NCBI GenBank assembly: GCA_001692895.1
Contig: KV748204.1
Coordinates: 521,594-585,593 of the forward strand
DNA: 64,000 nucleotides
Reading direction: 5' to 3'
From: Cenococcum geophilum 1.58
Lineage: Eukaryota; Ascomycota; Dothideomycetes; Gloniales; Gloniaceae
The notes below the pieces were generated by a model. The model was not told the DNA's origin and did not search any database. It saw nothing but the letters and a program-made list of their open reading frames with translations. Made by a program: the position numbers and the translations under genes. Of the stretch, positions 1 through 11,400 are shown in pieces. Within the stretch, counting starts at the first letter, position 1. The number at the start of each line of letters is the position of its first letter.

Positions 1-525
1 ATTAAAGTAACCTTAGAATTTAGTAATAATAGATCGGTTAAATATAAACGCCTTATCTAAGCGATTATAACACTTCCTAGCGTGTTACTAGAAGATAAGA
101 TACGCAGACGCAATAATGCCATTAATGCGGTCGTAGATTACTATAATGTTAAGGAAGGTAGAGTATATTGGCGGAATCATCACCAGAGACAGTCTAGGAT
201 AGATATCGCCCTTAGCAAAGTCAAGATTAAAGAAGATACTAAGATTTTAGAAGCTGCTAAAGCGTTAGAGAGGGCAAAGTTATCCTTATATAAGGAGAAA
301 AGACTAAAAATATACTTTATCTGCCTTGGGAATAAAAATCTCGCAATTAGCAAGCGTATATACAAGTTCCATACTCTAGCTACTTTTATAAAGCATTTCC
401 AACAAACATATCTCTCTAAACTCCTACAGTAGGGTAAGATTAAGTGCAATATTTGCGAAGTAACCCTTAAGCATAAAATGCATCTTTAGAACTATGCACT
501 TAGTATATATAGGACCTTTTCCTAG
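1..525 (+). pseudogene. C-terminal remnant of a DUF3435 / FluG-domain protein
   Basis: Frame 1 from the window edge reads as protein with only three internal stops, ending at TAG 523-525. The longest open piece is 82-432 (116 codons). The layout matches the C-terminal part of fungal DUF3435 (FluG-domain) proteins: a basic RRRNNAINAV segment, a linker, FICLGN, a KFHTLATFIKHFQ block, then a zinc-finger-like C-x2-C (CNICEVTLKHKMH) followed by a decayed His region. DUF3435 includes the tyrosine recombinases ('captains') that mobilise Starship elements; this is family knowledge. The catalytic domain would lie left of the window, so whether this copy was a captain or a related DUF3435 gene cannot be decided. 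The stops are of the CAG-to-TAG type, consistent with RIP. No intact gene. Confidence 0.68.
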
Positions 526-1129
526 TTATTGCGCGCTTATCTTATTATTCTTTACCACTTTTTATTTTATTTTAGTCTATTATTATCTAATCCTATTTTA
601 GTATTTAATAGAATAGATACAATAACTGGGATTTTATAATTCGTTTGGGGGGGCGAGGGGTAATAGGTAAGGGTAAGGGTAAGGGTAAGGGTAAGGGTGA
701 GGGTAAGGTGAAGGATGAGATAAAGGGTAGGGTAAGGGGTAAGGGGAGGGGAGGGGAGGCTGATGGGAGATGGATGATATAGTTGCTATACAATATCTGA
801 CGGACCGACTATAGACAAGATATATATTCGAATTTCTTAGATTAACCCAAACGGAGAAAGGAAGAGAAGTATTATATAATAACTTCCTACCTAAGCCGAT
901 TTCCTAAGCTATATATCTTTACTTATGTATAACGCTCGCACCTTTTATAACGAAGTATATAAGGGTAATTAGGGTTAGATAGATAACTACTATCCTTAAT
1001 ATAATATATAAACTCGGCTCTGTAACCGATATTATAACAGGTCCTAGTTATATAGAGGGTATTAAGATAGTTATTAATGTTTTCGCTTTTACGCTTAGCC
1101 GCGGCATACCTTGCCTCGGCGGATTAAAG
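526..1129. other. AT-rich spacer with a GGGTAA-type purine tract
   Basis: No gene recognised. The only structure is the G-rich tract annotated separately at 646-760. The rest is TA-rich, with many stops in every frame. Confidence 0.6.
646..760 (+). repeat. (GGGTAA)n telomere-like microsatellite
   Basis: Six-base GGGTAA units run in tandem at about 668-700 and degrade on both sides into GGGG/GGTAA variants. The unit is not the canonical fungal telomere hexamer TTAGGG: its A and T runs differ (TAAGGG). The tract is strongly strand-asymmetric (purines on +). I read it as a simple-sequence repeat, not a telomere. Confidence 0.75.
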
Positions 1130-1924
1130 CAGTAATTCTATTTATCGTAGCCAAGATTAGACAGCTTAAAGTTTTAGTATAAAATTTTCCTCTATGTCCT
1201 TAGATGCGGTAATCACTGTCCGTATAATGCTAATAGCGAAATCGCTTATAATGTCCAGCTCTATAAAGTCCTTAAGTTTAACAAGCTCTTTAATATGCTC
1301 GGCCGCTATTAAGGTAATTATATTATATAATGCTAAGTCGCCTATTAGGCTAAAGACATCCTTAATAATATTAGGAAACCTGCTTATGGACTAGCTGGTT
1401 CCTAAAATATATTGGATTTTTATATTTATAAGCTCTTTTAGCTATAGTATATCGTAGTAATCGGTAATTGCATTAATATAGACGTGACGAAGTATAATAT
1501 AGGCCGTTATCGGCCGTATTGTTATATCTTTATTATCGCCACCACTATTATCTAGTTTAGATAGTAATAAGGTATCAGCGTTGTCGATATTAGATCCTTA
1601 CTCCTCTTTACTATTTTTATAGTCCCTCTTGTATATAAATTAGATTATCCTCTTAACGGTGCCAGAATTGAACTCGTTGATATTTATAATATTAGTCGCC
1701 GCCTTCTACCCGTTAGTTAGTTAGTTAGGGTTAATTCTACTAGATATTTAGTTAGCTTTTACCTAAAAGTCTTTATTACAGGCAGCTGTAAGTATAGGAG
1801 ATTAGGTGTATATAATCGCTTTATAGACTTTAAACTCTAGCCCCTAGTATATAAGTTTTAAGTCGCTATATCTCTTGCTGTCTATAAGCCGCGCTAAGCC
1901 GAACGGAACACTCTTAGATGGCAT
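1130..1924 (-). pseudogene. RIP-degraded BTB/POZ-domain protein
   Basis: On the minus strand an ATG at 1924 opens a frame that reads through a handful of TAG/TAA codons. It begins MPSKSVPFGLARLID, then RYSDLKLI, GLEFKVYKAII, SPILTAACNKDF, and later FNSGTVKRII-FIY. This is the core of a BTB/POZ domain: YSDL strand, F-x-V-H-K helix with His changed to Tyr, the SP-F-AAC segment, and the T-V-RM-Q-YLY segment with Gln now a stop. A C-terminal part (about 1200-1400) reads RFPNIIKDVFSLIGDLAL and continues helically, as fungal BTB proteins do. His-to-Tyr and Gln-to-stop changes fit C-to-T mutation in CpA. A short unmatched segment near 1690-1740 may be an intron. BTB domains mediate dimerisation; no function can remain here. 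Confidence 0.72.
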
Positions 1925-3295
1925 GTTTCTTTAGTTTTGACTACGTCTTAAGCAATATTTAAGGGAGTAATTTAGTGTTAAACAGGACAATTAAGAATAA
2001 GAACTCTACTTTATTAAATATGGCTCTAGAGCCTCTATATATATATTAAGAAGTCGTCATTAGCTTCATCTAATCTGCGACAGATTTGGCTGGTTAGTTA
2101 GAGCTTTAAACGTCAGTTGCTTAACTAAGGACTAGTATAACTTCTAAAGTTCTAGAAAGGGTAAGTGGTGGGGTATGCGGCTATAGCGCCTAGAAGTAGT
2201 TAGTAGTTATATAATAGAGGCTTAGTTAGAGGACGTGTTCCTGTAGCTTAGGTTAAGGCTCTATACTCCTCTAAGCCATATTAAGCAAAGTTAAATAGTA
2301 TTATATTCCTGTGTACCGGCCCGCCAATTACACTATTCCACTTTTTCCTTAACTATATGCTAATATAACCCGCACGATCACCTAGCTTGTAAGATCAGCT
2401 ATACTTACACAGTTTATAAAATTAAGTATTAGGTTTTAAAAGACCACTTCTATATAGCCTTTCTATCTTTGTTACGAAAGAAGTATATTTACACTAAGTA
2501 TTTTAGTAAGGCTGGGAGAAGAGAGCGTAGAGAGGGGGGTTTAATTTTAGTGGGGGTTGTAAGTATAGGTGAACGTAAAGGCATAAGGCGGGAAGGGCTT
2601 TAGGCTTAGTTATAGAATAATAGCAAATCGCTAAACCATTATATAAGCCGTATAAGATTTTATATTCTCTAAACAAAATTAAGCAATTTAAGCAGCGTGG
2701 TTCCTCTATATAAACTTAAATCATTTCCTCTATAGAAGTACTATAGCTACTGTAAGCATTGGTAGAGCCTAGGATACTAATTAAACCATAAGGGAGGGCC
2801 TAGCAGCCCAGTTAGCTTTATTAAGTTCCTTAACCTCTTTATTTAATTACTCTAAAGCTTCCTTTCCACCTTCTATAAACTGTATATCGCCGGAAAGGCA
2901 ATTAGATATTATCGCTTCTCCATTATAATTAAGTGCCATTATAGCTAATGTGCCACCACGGTAGCCCGGTACGGCTAAAGATATTTTAATAATTATATCG
3001 CGTATAGGAATCGTAGCCTAGCGAACATTAGGTGGAATATATAGAATGCCGATAATCTTATAAAGCTTTGAGATTTTAGGGACCTGCTCGCTTATAATAT
3101 AGGCAATTACTTACCTTTACTTTATATAATTTGCCTTTATTCTATCTAACTGGCTATATAGTAAATAGAGCACGCTATGCGCAGGGGTCTAAGGGGGTCT
3201 CCCCTTTAAAGCTCCGCTCGAAGCCCCGCTTAAAGCTTTACTTAAAGCCCTATACGGAGCTCTAAAGCTCTACTAACACGCAGCACTAATATACT
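1925..3295. other. AT-rich, RIP-like sequence without recognisable gene
   Basis: Both strands are stop-rich. I could not match any translated stretch to a family. A G-rich patch (about 2515-2590) and a run of AAGCC/AAGCT blocks (3200-3275) are the only compositional features. Probably decayed transposon sequence. Confidence 0.5.
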
Positions 3296-3480
3296 AGGAA
3301 GGTTCTGCAATCGGCCGTATAACCGCCTATACGGTCAATCGCTATATAACTGTCTCTATAAATGGCTCTATAAACAGCTCTATAAACGGCTCTATAAACG
3401 TCTATATAATCGCCCGTATAAACGTTTATACAATTAATTAACTAAACGCCTATACAATCAATCAGACGCCCGTATAGTAT
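3296..3480 (+). repeat. Short-unit minisatellite, CTATAAACGG-type
   Basis: About a dozen imperfect units of 12-14 bp built on GGCTCTATAAAC / CGCCTATACAAT occur in tandem. Three nearly identical units lie at about 3363-3402. Variation between units is mostly C/T, so the array has probably been mutated together with its surroundings. Confidence 0.6.
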
Positions 3481-3494
3481 CTCTTATTATAGTT

Positions 3495-4108
3495 ACCAAC
3501 TTGCTATATAATAGAGGACTTAAAGCGTCTCCGAAACCCTAGATATAGATTAGTTGTATCTATATATAGTCCTATCGCAGTAGTATACTAGTATCCTACC
3601 TAGGTTTTACCCACGGGTATACCGTATAAGAAACTCGTATTATACTATACTAAGAACCCGCGTTACCTCCGTCATCATGCTAGAATATATAAACCGCTTA
3701 AAGATGTTATAATAGAGATAGCTTGGAGGGGTAAACCATATAAGTAAAGAGACTAACTAGGAGAGGCGCTAGATAATTATTCAGAAGATTTATTAAGGAG
3801 AGGGACACGCAAAAGAAAGGTAGATTGTACCGTAGATGGAGCCTCTAAGAAGCTAAAGAAATGAGAAATTTCTTATAAGAAAAGATTTTCGTAATTACGT
3901 TCTTGTTTTCTGGCGTTAAGAATTAAGGCGCCAATTAGGATTTCCTTGGCTTGGTATTGTTTTTCTATCTAGTTGCTTTTATGTTAAGAGTATCTTATTG
4001 TCGTTTATATGTACGTTAAATTAAAGTTAAGCTTATAAGTCCTTTACCTTCGTATGCTTAGTAGCAATAAGTCAGCCACCCTATAACCCGCTTAGTCCTC
4101 CACAAAGA
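3495..4108 (+). repeat. Dispersed direct repeat, copy A (with 18460-19107)
   Basis: This roughly 0.6-kb segment aligns along its whole length with 18460-19107 in the same orientation. Shared landmarks include GGACTTAAA.CGTCTC at the left, TATTATACTATACTAAGAA in the middle and CGCTTAGTCCTC (copy B CGTTTAGTCCTC) at the right. Differences are mainly C/T and G/A transitions, as expected for RIP acting on both copies. One frame of copy B reads as a basic, charged peptide (KLLKDIIIEIAKRGKLYK and onward), so the repeat may be the 3' part of a transposon gene. The family is not recognised. Confidence 0.7.
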
Positions 4109-6409
4109 ATTAAAGTTAAGGTATTAAAGTTTTTAGCGTTTTTATAGGTAACTAGGGTGCGGGTTAACTCTAAATTTTATATTAATAAGGTAGGTACGCG
4201 CAGAGCTACGTCTAATATTGGTGCCAATTTGGACCGTTATTTTTGAGGCGTTAAATACCTAAATGGTCTTTACCTATAGCAATACATAAATAAATAAATT
4301 TGATAAAAAAATGGCTTTAGCACGTAGGTATGGTAACCTTTAATACGGCCTATAGTAAGGCGTTAAATAATGCAGAATAGTAAGATATGACTTGATGTAA
4401 CCCGTGGTAAGGTGTTAATCTTCTAAATTTTTTAAAAATAGCTAAACCGTGGCGCTTGGTAGCAACCCGGGCTTATAACCTAATAAACTAAATAATATTA
4501 GAAGGAATGAATATAAATCTAGAATCTAATTATAACGAATATAGGCCTTAATATAGGCCTATATTGGTACGGAAACCGAAGTGTTTACTATAGAGACCGA
4601 CTAAAAATGGAATAAAGGATGTCTGCTTATATAAGCAGGAAACGCATATAGAGGACTCTTCTAGAACTATTATTAGAAACCTACTTATGTAACTAACTCT
4701 GTTTAGTAATATTAGATTCCACATTTTAAGATCCTCCTTATAAAGGTAGCTCTTATATTAGCTAAGTAAAACTTAAAGACAATATCTACCCGGCTAAGTC
4801 TTTGTCCTTACAACGCTGCAGCTTACACTTTACCTATTTTATAGCTTCCTCTCTGTTTTCTATCTTTTTAACTATATCCGATAGTACTTTGCCTAGCTTC
4901 TGCGACCTATTTAAAAAAAAAATCCTAAGTAGGGTAAACCGTCTCCTATATAGGGGGGAAGCGTTTAAAGTAGGGCGGAAACCAATTATGTCTAAGACCT
5001 ATAAAACTATTAACTTATAAAAAGCCATATTATTTATAATATTTACCTTAACCCGCTTAAGTTGGTCGTTAAAGGAAACCTATTTAAAGAATTTTTAAGA
5101 AGATGGAGCATTTTTTATCTAAAGCCAATTATTCCCATCCTTTACCTTACGTTTTACCTATTTAATTATTTCCAGCCCGCCTTTTATATATATGAGATTA
5201 CCCGAGAATACCGTGCGTTTAACTACTAAACTATTAGAATTAAATATCCCTAAAAAGACACGTTTGCTATAATATAGGTGTAGGCCATGTTGCTAGCACT
5301 GCCGTATATAGCAGAGGGTAAAAATATCTTTAACCTATAGAACTATTAGACTAATATAACTAAAGGGTATATAGTATCTTTTACCTTAACACCGTTATAA
5401 TCTGTACTAGGTTTATTAAAGCCCTATAAAAAATCTTAAGGAGAAACGGGAGGATAATCTGGTCTAAGAATTAAATTGTCCTTTATAATTTCCGGCAGTT
5501 TCATTATAATCTTATTCTTAAGGTAAAAGTACTAAGTAAGAATAATGACGGGAGTAAAGGTCTAGTGGCCTCTTTATATAGGACTAGAGGATATATATTT
5601 ATATACGCCCTATAGCACATTCTCTTCACCTATAAATATTAAGATAATTTCTATAAGTCGCCCACACCTCTTCCGTAAGGCGCGTTGATACTTAGGCGCG
5701 CATTAGTGCGATAACGGTTTTTAGAAACGGGCGGTATTACGTAGGCCCTACCCGACCGAAAATTAGCCTTACTAAAAATTAGCCCTGCTAAAGAAAAATT
5801 AGCCCCTTTAAAGGGTCTTTATATCTATTTACTAATGCGTCTATTACTTATATCTTTTTTAGACTTATTATATCCGCACTATAGATAGCTTCTGGCATAG
5901 ATAGCAGATATTTAGATTACTTACGCGCCTTTCTATTAGCATAGAGCCAATCCTTATCCTCTTAAAAGGAGGACTTCCCCTTTTATAAAATACTTAATAG
6001 TGAAGCAACGTCACCTTATATTTTACTATATGTTGAGGTATTTCCAACGCTAGGTAGATCAGCAGTATGCTAATAAAAAATATTTAGAAAGTCGCCAGGC
6101 AGCACGCTGTTAAAATCCTCTACACTACTAAAGATGTAGTCTCCATTAAAAAATAATATCTAGTATATTATAATAATATAAATAAGGAAATCTAGGCGAA
6201 CCCCGGGGATAGTATGGTAAAGGCTATAGTAATATTAGCACTTGGCCTGCTAAGTTTAGATAATAGTTTGCTAGGGTTTAAGATTTCTATAAAATATAAA
6301 TACCCTAAACTTTAGAGCGGCAATATAATGGGCGCACTTAATAATACGCCTTAACACTTTATAGGGAAGGGGGGTGGATATGCTTATATATCTCTATAGG
6401 TCTATATAG
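4109..6409. other. AT-rich, RIP-like sequence without recognisable gene
   Basis: Minus-strand translation around 4780-4930 gives a short coiled-coil-like peptide (LGKVLSDIVKKIENREEAIK), but nothing upstream or downstream identifies it. The rest is stop-rich on both strands. Probably transposon remains. Confidence 0.45.
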
Positions 6410-6497
6410 CCGTAGCTTTATAGGAGCCGTCTAAGGCCGTAGCCTTATAGGAGCCGTTTAAGGCTATAGCCTCACAGGAGCTGTTTAAGGCCGTAGG
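6410..6497 (+). repeat. 27-bp tandem repeat, three full copies
   Basis: Units at 6410-6436, 6437-6463 and 6464-6490 each start CCGTAG/CTATAG and end GGAGC(C/T)GT(C/T)TAAGG, followed by a 7-base partial unit. Units 1 and 2 differ at two positions, both C/T. Unit 3 carries several more changes. Confidence 0.8.
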
Positions 6498-6649
6498 TTC
6501 CTTAAAAGCAGAGTAGGAATAATATTAAAATATACGGGGAGTGCCATATTGCGAATTCTAGTTTAGGTTAAGGCTTGCTGTATATAGAAATATAGGGTAT
6601 AAATTAAGCTAGTTATTTATTACTGTAGTAGCTAGCGGAGTAATTGGCT

Positions 6650-6912
6650 AGAGATTAGAATTTAAATCGAGAGGAATTAATAGAGAATCTAAATAGATTT
6701 TAGGAATTAATAGAGGTTTAAAAGGGGGAGGTACTTTGGAATTTAAGTAATAGTCTAGGTTTGTATTGGAAGGAATTAAGGTAGGTTTAAAAGAGAAGGA
6801 CATCCTAGGGGTTAAGTAATAGCTTAGGTTAAGAGGAATTTCTAAAGGGTATAAGTAGATTTTAGGGATTAAGGTAGATCTAAAAGGTAATAGTATTTTA
6901 GGAGGGTCCAAA
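6650..6912 (-). repeat. Imperfect tandem repeat giving a repetitive open frame
   Basis: Blocks resembling GGAATTAATAGAGGTTTAAA and GTAAGGTAGGTTTAAAAG recur across this interval. This leaves an 87-codon minus-strand open frame (6911-6648) with a repeated P-F-K/R-P-L-I-P-K-I-YL pattern. I treat the frame as a by-product of the repeat, not a gene. Confidence 0.5.
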
Positions 6913-7404
6913 TAAAGATTAGCTATGCTATGTTGGTCCCTTAAAGATATTAAAAATATTTAATCGGAACTCCCGTTAGGGACGGCTTGCGGACTACTTA
7001 TTTTAGATAACTTACGCCTAGCACGTTTAGTATTAGACTACTTAGTAGTAGCTAATCTTTTTATACCCCTAGGGCTTTAGATAGCGCTGCTGGCTTCAAG
7101 CTAACTTATAGAGTTAGTATTAGCACGACAGAGATATATATCCTTTAGGTTCCTCGCTAAAGGAGATAATTCCGTCCATTTCTAGCACTGTGGTTATGTT
7201 TCTATCTAAGCAATCAATATATCGAATTCTTTGGGTGCTATATGCCTTTCAATACTATTATAGGTTAGTTATTAATTTAATAGAGGTAATTAAAAACTAA
7301 TATTATACTAGAATCTAGGTTATAGAGACTAATAAGTACTCCAGGTTTAAGACGACTCCATTTTTAGCTAGCAATATTATTTAGTTTAAGGCGCTCTCCT
7401 CCTA
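6913..7404. other. AT-rich spacer
   Basis: No gene, RNA or clear repeat seen. Stop-rich on both strands. Confidence 0.45.
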
Positions 7405-8160
7405 ATAGACAGGCTATCTCCTATACCAAAGCTCTAAATTGTTGGCCCTTTTTAGGCTTATAACCTTCTTTCTTTAATCGCTCTACCTTATTATCTAGCG
7501 TCTTAGACAGAATAGACTTTATTAACCTATAACTAACTGCATTTTTACCTACGTTAAGGACATCAGCCAGGTTATAAATTATTACCCAGTTATTAGCTCC
7601 TGCTAGTTTAATATATAGTTCCCAGAGAGCTTTAAATGATCCGCCCTTAGCTAGATTATAAAGCTTAAGGAACTATTCTAATTTATAATTATCTAAAGAC
7701 TGAATTTTCGTATAAACTGTAACTAGTCGCTTTATAGCTGCTAGTGATAAATTCTAGCGTTTTTTAGGGCTTCCTCCGTAAAGTAAGTCTGGGCTTTTAT
7801 TAGAAGGTAGGGTTCCTTATCTTTTAAGAATCCGGAATAATAAAATGAATTTAACTATAGCTTTTCTAGTCTTTGGATTTATAGGGGTCATCAAGGCCTC
7901 TAGGGCTTTCGCGGCTTTTGGGATTATTAGGGTGTTCTAGAGGCCTAAAACCGTTAGGGTTTTATTTAAGCTAAGCGCCTCTCTACAGTCGGTAGGTAAG
8001 GCCTCTAAAATTTTATCTACCACTCTTTTATAGGCTTTTACCGCTTTACCTTTATTAGTAAAACGCAGGAATTACGTAAATAGCTTAATCTTATTTAACA
8101 ATAACTATTATCTATAAGTATCCCTTAGGAGAGGAGTAATAGAAGGTAAACCTACGGCGT
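7405..8160 (-). pseudogene. Decayed coding region of unknown family
   Basis: The minus strand from about 8100 to 7425 reads as roughly 220 codons with only a few internal stops, far fewer than chance in this composition. The translation is lysine- and leucine-rich. It includes the segments GKAVKAYKRVVDKILEALP, KALEALMTPINPKTRKAIVK and GSFKALWELYIKLAGANNW, and ends with a basic KKEGYKPKKGQQFRALV. The WELYIKLAGANNWVIIYNLA stretch resembles a helix-turn-helix, but I cannot assign a family. It is probably the N-terminal, DNA-binding part of a transposase or a duplicated host gene inactivated by RIP. Confidence 0.45.
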
Positions 8161-8394
8161 AATAAGGACGGACGGTACGAGTGAGCTATAATAGTATACT
8201 AGAAAGGACTACTTCTCTATCCTATAGCAAATAATAATTAGCTTTAGAAAGGGAAAGGCCACGGAATAGAATTACCGTGGCGCTAAAATCTATTTCACTA
8301 TACTGCTAAAGCAGAGAGGCATTTATAATTCTATAGGTTGGTTAAACTAAGAAAAAAAGGCAATAGGGTATAAGAGTAAGAGAAGTAGGAAATG

Positions 8395-8439
8395 TTATAG
8401 GGGATTATCGTTGCGATCGCAACGATAATACCCCTATAA
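8395..8439. repeat. 45-nt near-perfect palindrome centred on GCGATCGC
   Basis: Bases 8404-8429 form a perfect 26-nt palindrome (half-site ATTATCGTTGCGA). Flanking TTATAGGGG (8395-8403) and CCCCTATAA (8431-8439) extend it, with one unpaired base at 8430. In the surrounding TA-rich sequence a GC-cored, uninterrupted palindrome stands out. It could be two transposon termini fused head to head or a tiny inverted-repeat element. Confidence 0.85.
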
Positions 8440-11400
8440 TTTTAGCTTAGCGTGCATTAGCCCCTCGCCTCATTACCCCTAAGACGCCACATTATGCCAA
8501 ACTCTACCACTACAACTTGTGCTCCTCTGAAGATCTATAATAAAAAACTAAATAGCTAATTAAAGTGAGGATATGCAGCCGTCTCCCTAGTTAATTAGAT
8601 ATAGCCTACCTACTACTATAAAGTCTAGAAGCTTCCGTTAATTTCTTTTTAATAATATAATAATACGTCCCGCAAGAATTAAAGGCTAAAACGCCTTAAT
8701 AAACCTAAGAATGCTTTAAATCTTAAGGGTATAGGATGGAGATAAGTGATATATAAAGCTAATTTCGCCCCATCACACTGGGGATGTATAATTGCCTTTA
8801 CCGTCTACTTTACCAGTTACCTTATCGCGTTCTTCTATAGCTTTTATTTATCACTTCCTTAACTTTACTATTTTTACCGCTCCTTTTAAACTATTTTCTA
8901 GTCTACCCTATTTCTGCTAGCTATTTACGGCCACTTTATTCTTTAATATAGGTGCTACTTCTTTAACAATTGGCTCGCTTTTTTAAGCCGCAATTCACTG
9001 GACCCTACTAGTCTTAAACTAGTATATTTGGCAGCCTCTTATAACCATCACTAGCAGCTAGGATTGAGATTTAAGCTATAGTATATTAATTACCAACCTT
9101 GGCCTAAGAGTAAGTGCCTTATTATACGCCGGTATAGATCTGGAAAAGGCGTCTTTAATTACATTAGAAAGTTATCCTAGATTAACTACTAAGCTTAAAA
9201 CTTCTTCGCGTTCTAGTACTTACTAACTTAAGGGTATATAAAGCCAGCAAACGGAACCTCTAAAGTTGTGTCCTAGTACTAGCCTATTAGAGGTTCAAAT
9301 TACTATAGGCCTAAAAGACTAACAAACGGCAGGTGTGGGTTTGGGAAATCCTAACCGCCTAAAATACTAACAAGTCGCTCGAATACTTAATGATTTAATA
9401 TTAAGTAAAATTCTCTATATCCACCTAGATAAGAGGACTGCGGATAAACTCTCTTACTTCTTAATTTATTCCTTTTCTAAGTCTTAATGGGAGTTTTTTA
9501 GTGCTCTTTATAGAAAAACTAGAGGGCAATAAGTATAGGATATTATCTATTCAACTACTTTCCTTAAATTAATATATAACCACTCCAACGCATATACGTT
9601 TTAAGTACGTTTAATATTTTTTATACGGTATCTATTCTAATTAAATTGCAGACTATAATTTAGAGGAATCTCTAAGGCTTAGAGGACTATATTAAAGAAA
9701 AAGGTATAGAGAATGTTTTAAAGTGGAGGCCGCGTCTATCCACTATAGACCCTTAATAGTAGTCATTTGTATCTAGCTTAGGAAACTATATCTTTTGCCT
9801 TAGCACCTTATCTTTACATCTAATAGCATTTGGTAGCGTTAGGCTTATATATATACGTTCCTAAAGGTTAAGTATTAGGTAATACTAAGCAGACACAAAA
9901 TGCATAACGATAAATTAGCATAATACGTGCGGTAATAATTCTTAGCTATACCTGCCGTACGGAATCCTTTACTAGATGCTATCTAAAGGAAGGGTGGAAT
10001 AGTAATACTAAAGAACTTAATTCTATTAGTCGGAGTAGGGGCTATAGCTATTATATCCGCGACGGTCCCAATAGTCTTGTCTAATTAATATTGTAACTTC
10101 TCCATATATCTTTTAAGGGTATTCCTCCTTCTGCTACTAATTTTACTTTTCTTTACTCTCTTCTGCGATGGCTACTTATTAAATCCGACTGCTTACGCAT
10201 ATAGACGTATTTTAAGCAACCTATATTATTATTTTAGCTTTTAAAACCTCCCTATCTTTTAAGATTCGGAGACTATATTTTAAAGAATTCCTAATAAATA
10301 TATACGACTCCTACGTAGTTAATCTTATTAATGCGTTTCTTAGTTTTATCTTAAGGGTTTATAGTATAGAAAGCCTATACAATAAAAACAAAGCTAAGGT
10401 AGTTAAGTCGCCATAGGCCAGGCAAGATTTGACGGTGTTAATTAGCAAAACTGTAATTTCTAGCGTTCTTATTATAAGTGGCCTAGAACCTTAGCCACTG
10501 CTAAAGGGGGACATTTATATAGTACCACTATCTATTTAGTATAAGTTTGCAAGCTAATAAAACGAAGGTATTTTCAACAGCCTCCTAAAGGGTATCGAAA
10601 ATCTGCGTTGAGATGAAAACTTAGATAATATTGAGTTTTATAAGGAACAAACTCACGCTAAGGGGCATTAGTATGGTTCTTAAGTTATAGGCCTAGGGGC
10701 GTGGCTAATTTTGCGCTAGGTACTCCTAAGATTGCCTAATAAAAATCTCTACTTTTATTATACACGAGTCTTATCAGAAGTCTGGTCTAGGCAGAATACT
10801 TATTAAAATAGTAGTAGAAAAGTAGGATAAAGAGGGAAAGAAGATATAGGTATTAACTATACTAGTAAGCCAGCCTATTTTAAGACACTTTAGGTTTAAT
10901 ATTAAGACCAAGTTAATAGAAGGTCCGGTAGAGTATCTATATAATTTTAGTGCTTGTAAACCATAGCGCCGCACTATAAGCGTACAGCTAGGAGACGAAG
11001 ATTAATTCGGGGTATAAGGATATAGAAAACTTGTAAGTTACTAGCTAAAATAAAAGATTTATACTCTTCTCTTTTTCTATTTAGCATCACCCAAAATTAT
11101 AAATAGTATTAAATACTTAATTTAGTAATAAAATGGAGAAGGTAACTGACCCCCATACGCCCTAAGTGCCTTCTTTAGTTATTTATCGCCTAAGGTTAGG
11201 GCGATAACTTATTAGGAAGCCGCTTGGTTAAGTTATTTAGCGGTAATAATATAGCGTTTATATAGCCTACCTTATTTCTAAGAAACAATATCGTTATAAG
11301 CTACCCTACTCCCACTTTCATCCTCATTCTTTTCTATTTTCTTAGATATTTGGGATTATAGCTCCCGTTAGCAGATTTACTTACTCTGCCCTCTTCCTCA

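Noticed and set aside
646-760. True telomere
   Set aside because: Unit is TAAGGG, not TTAGGG, the tract is internal, and sequence continues normally on both sides.
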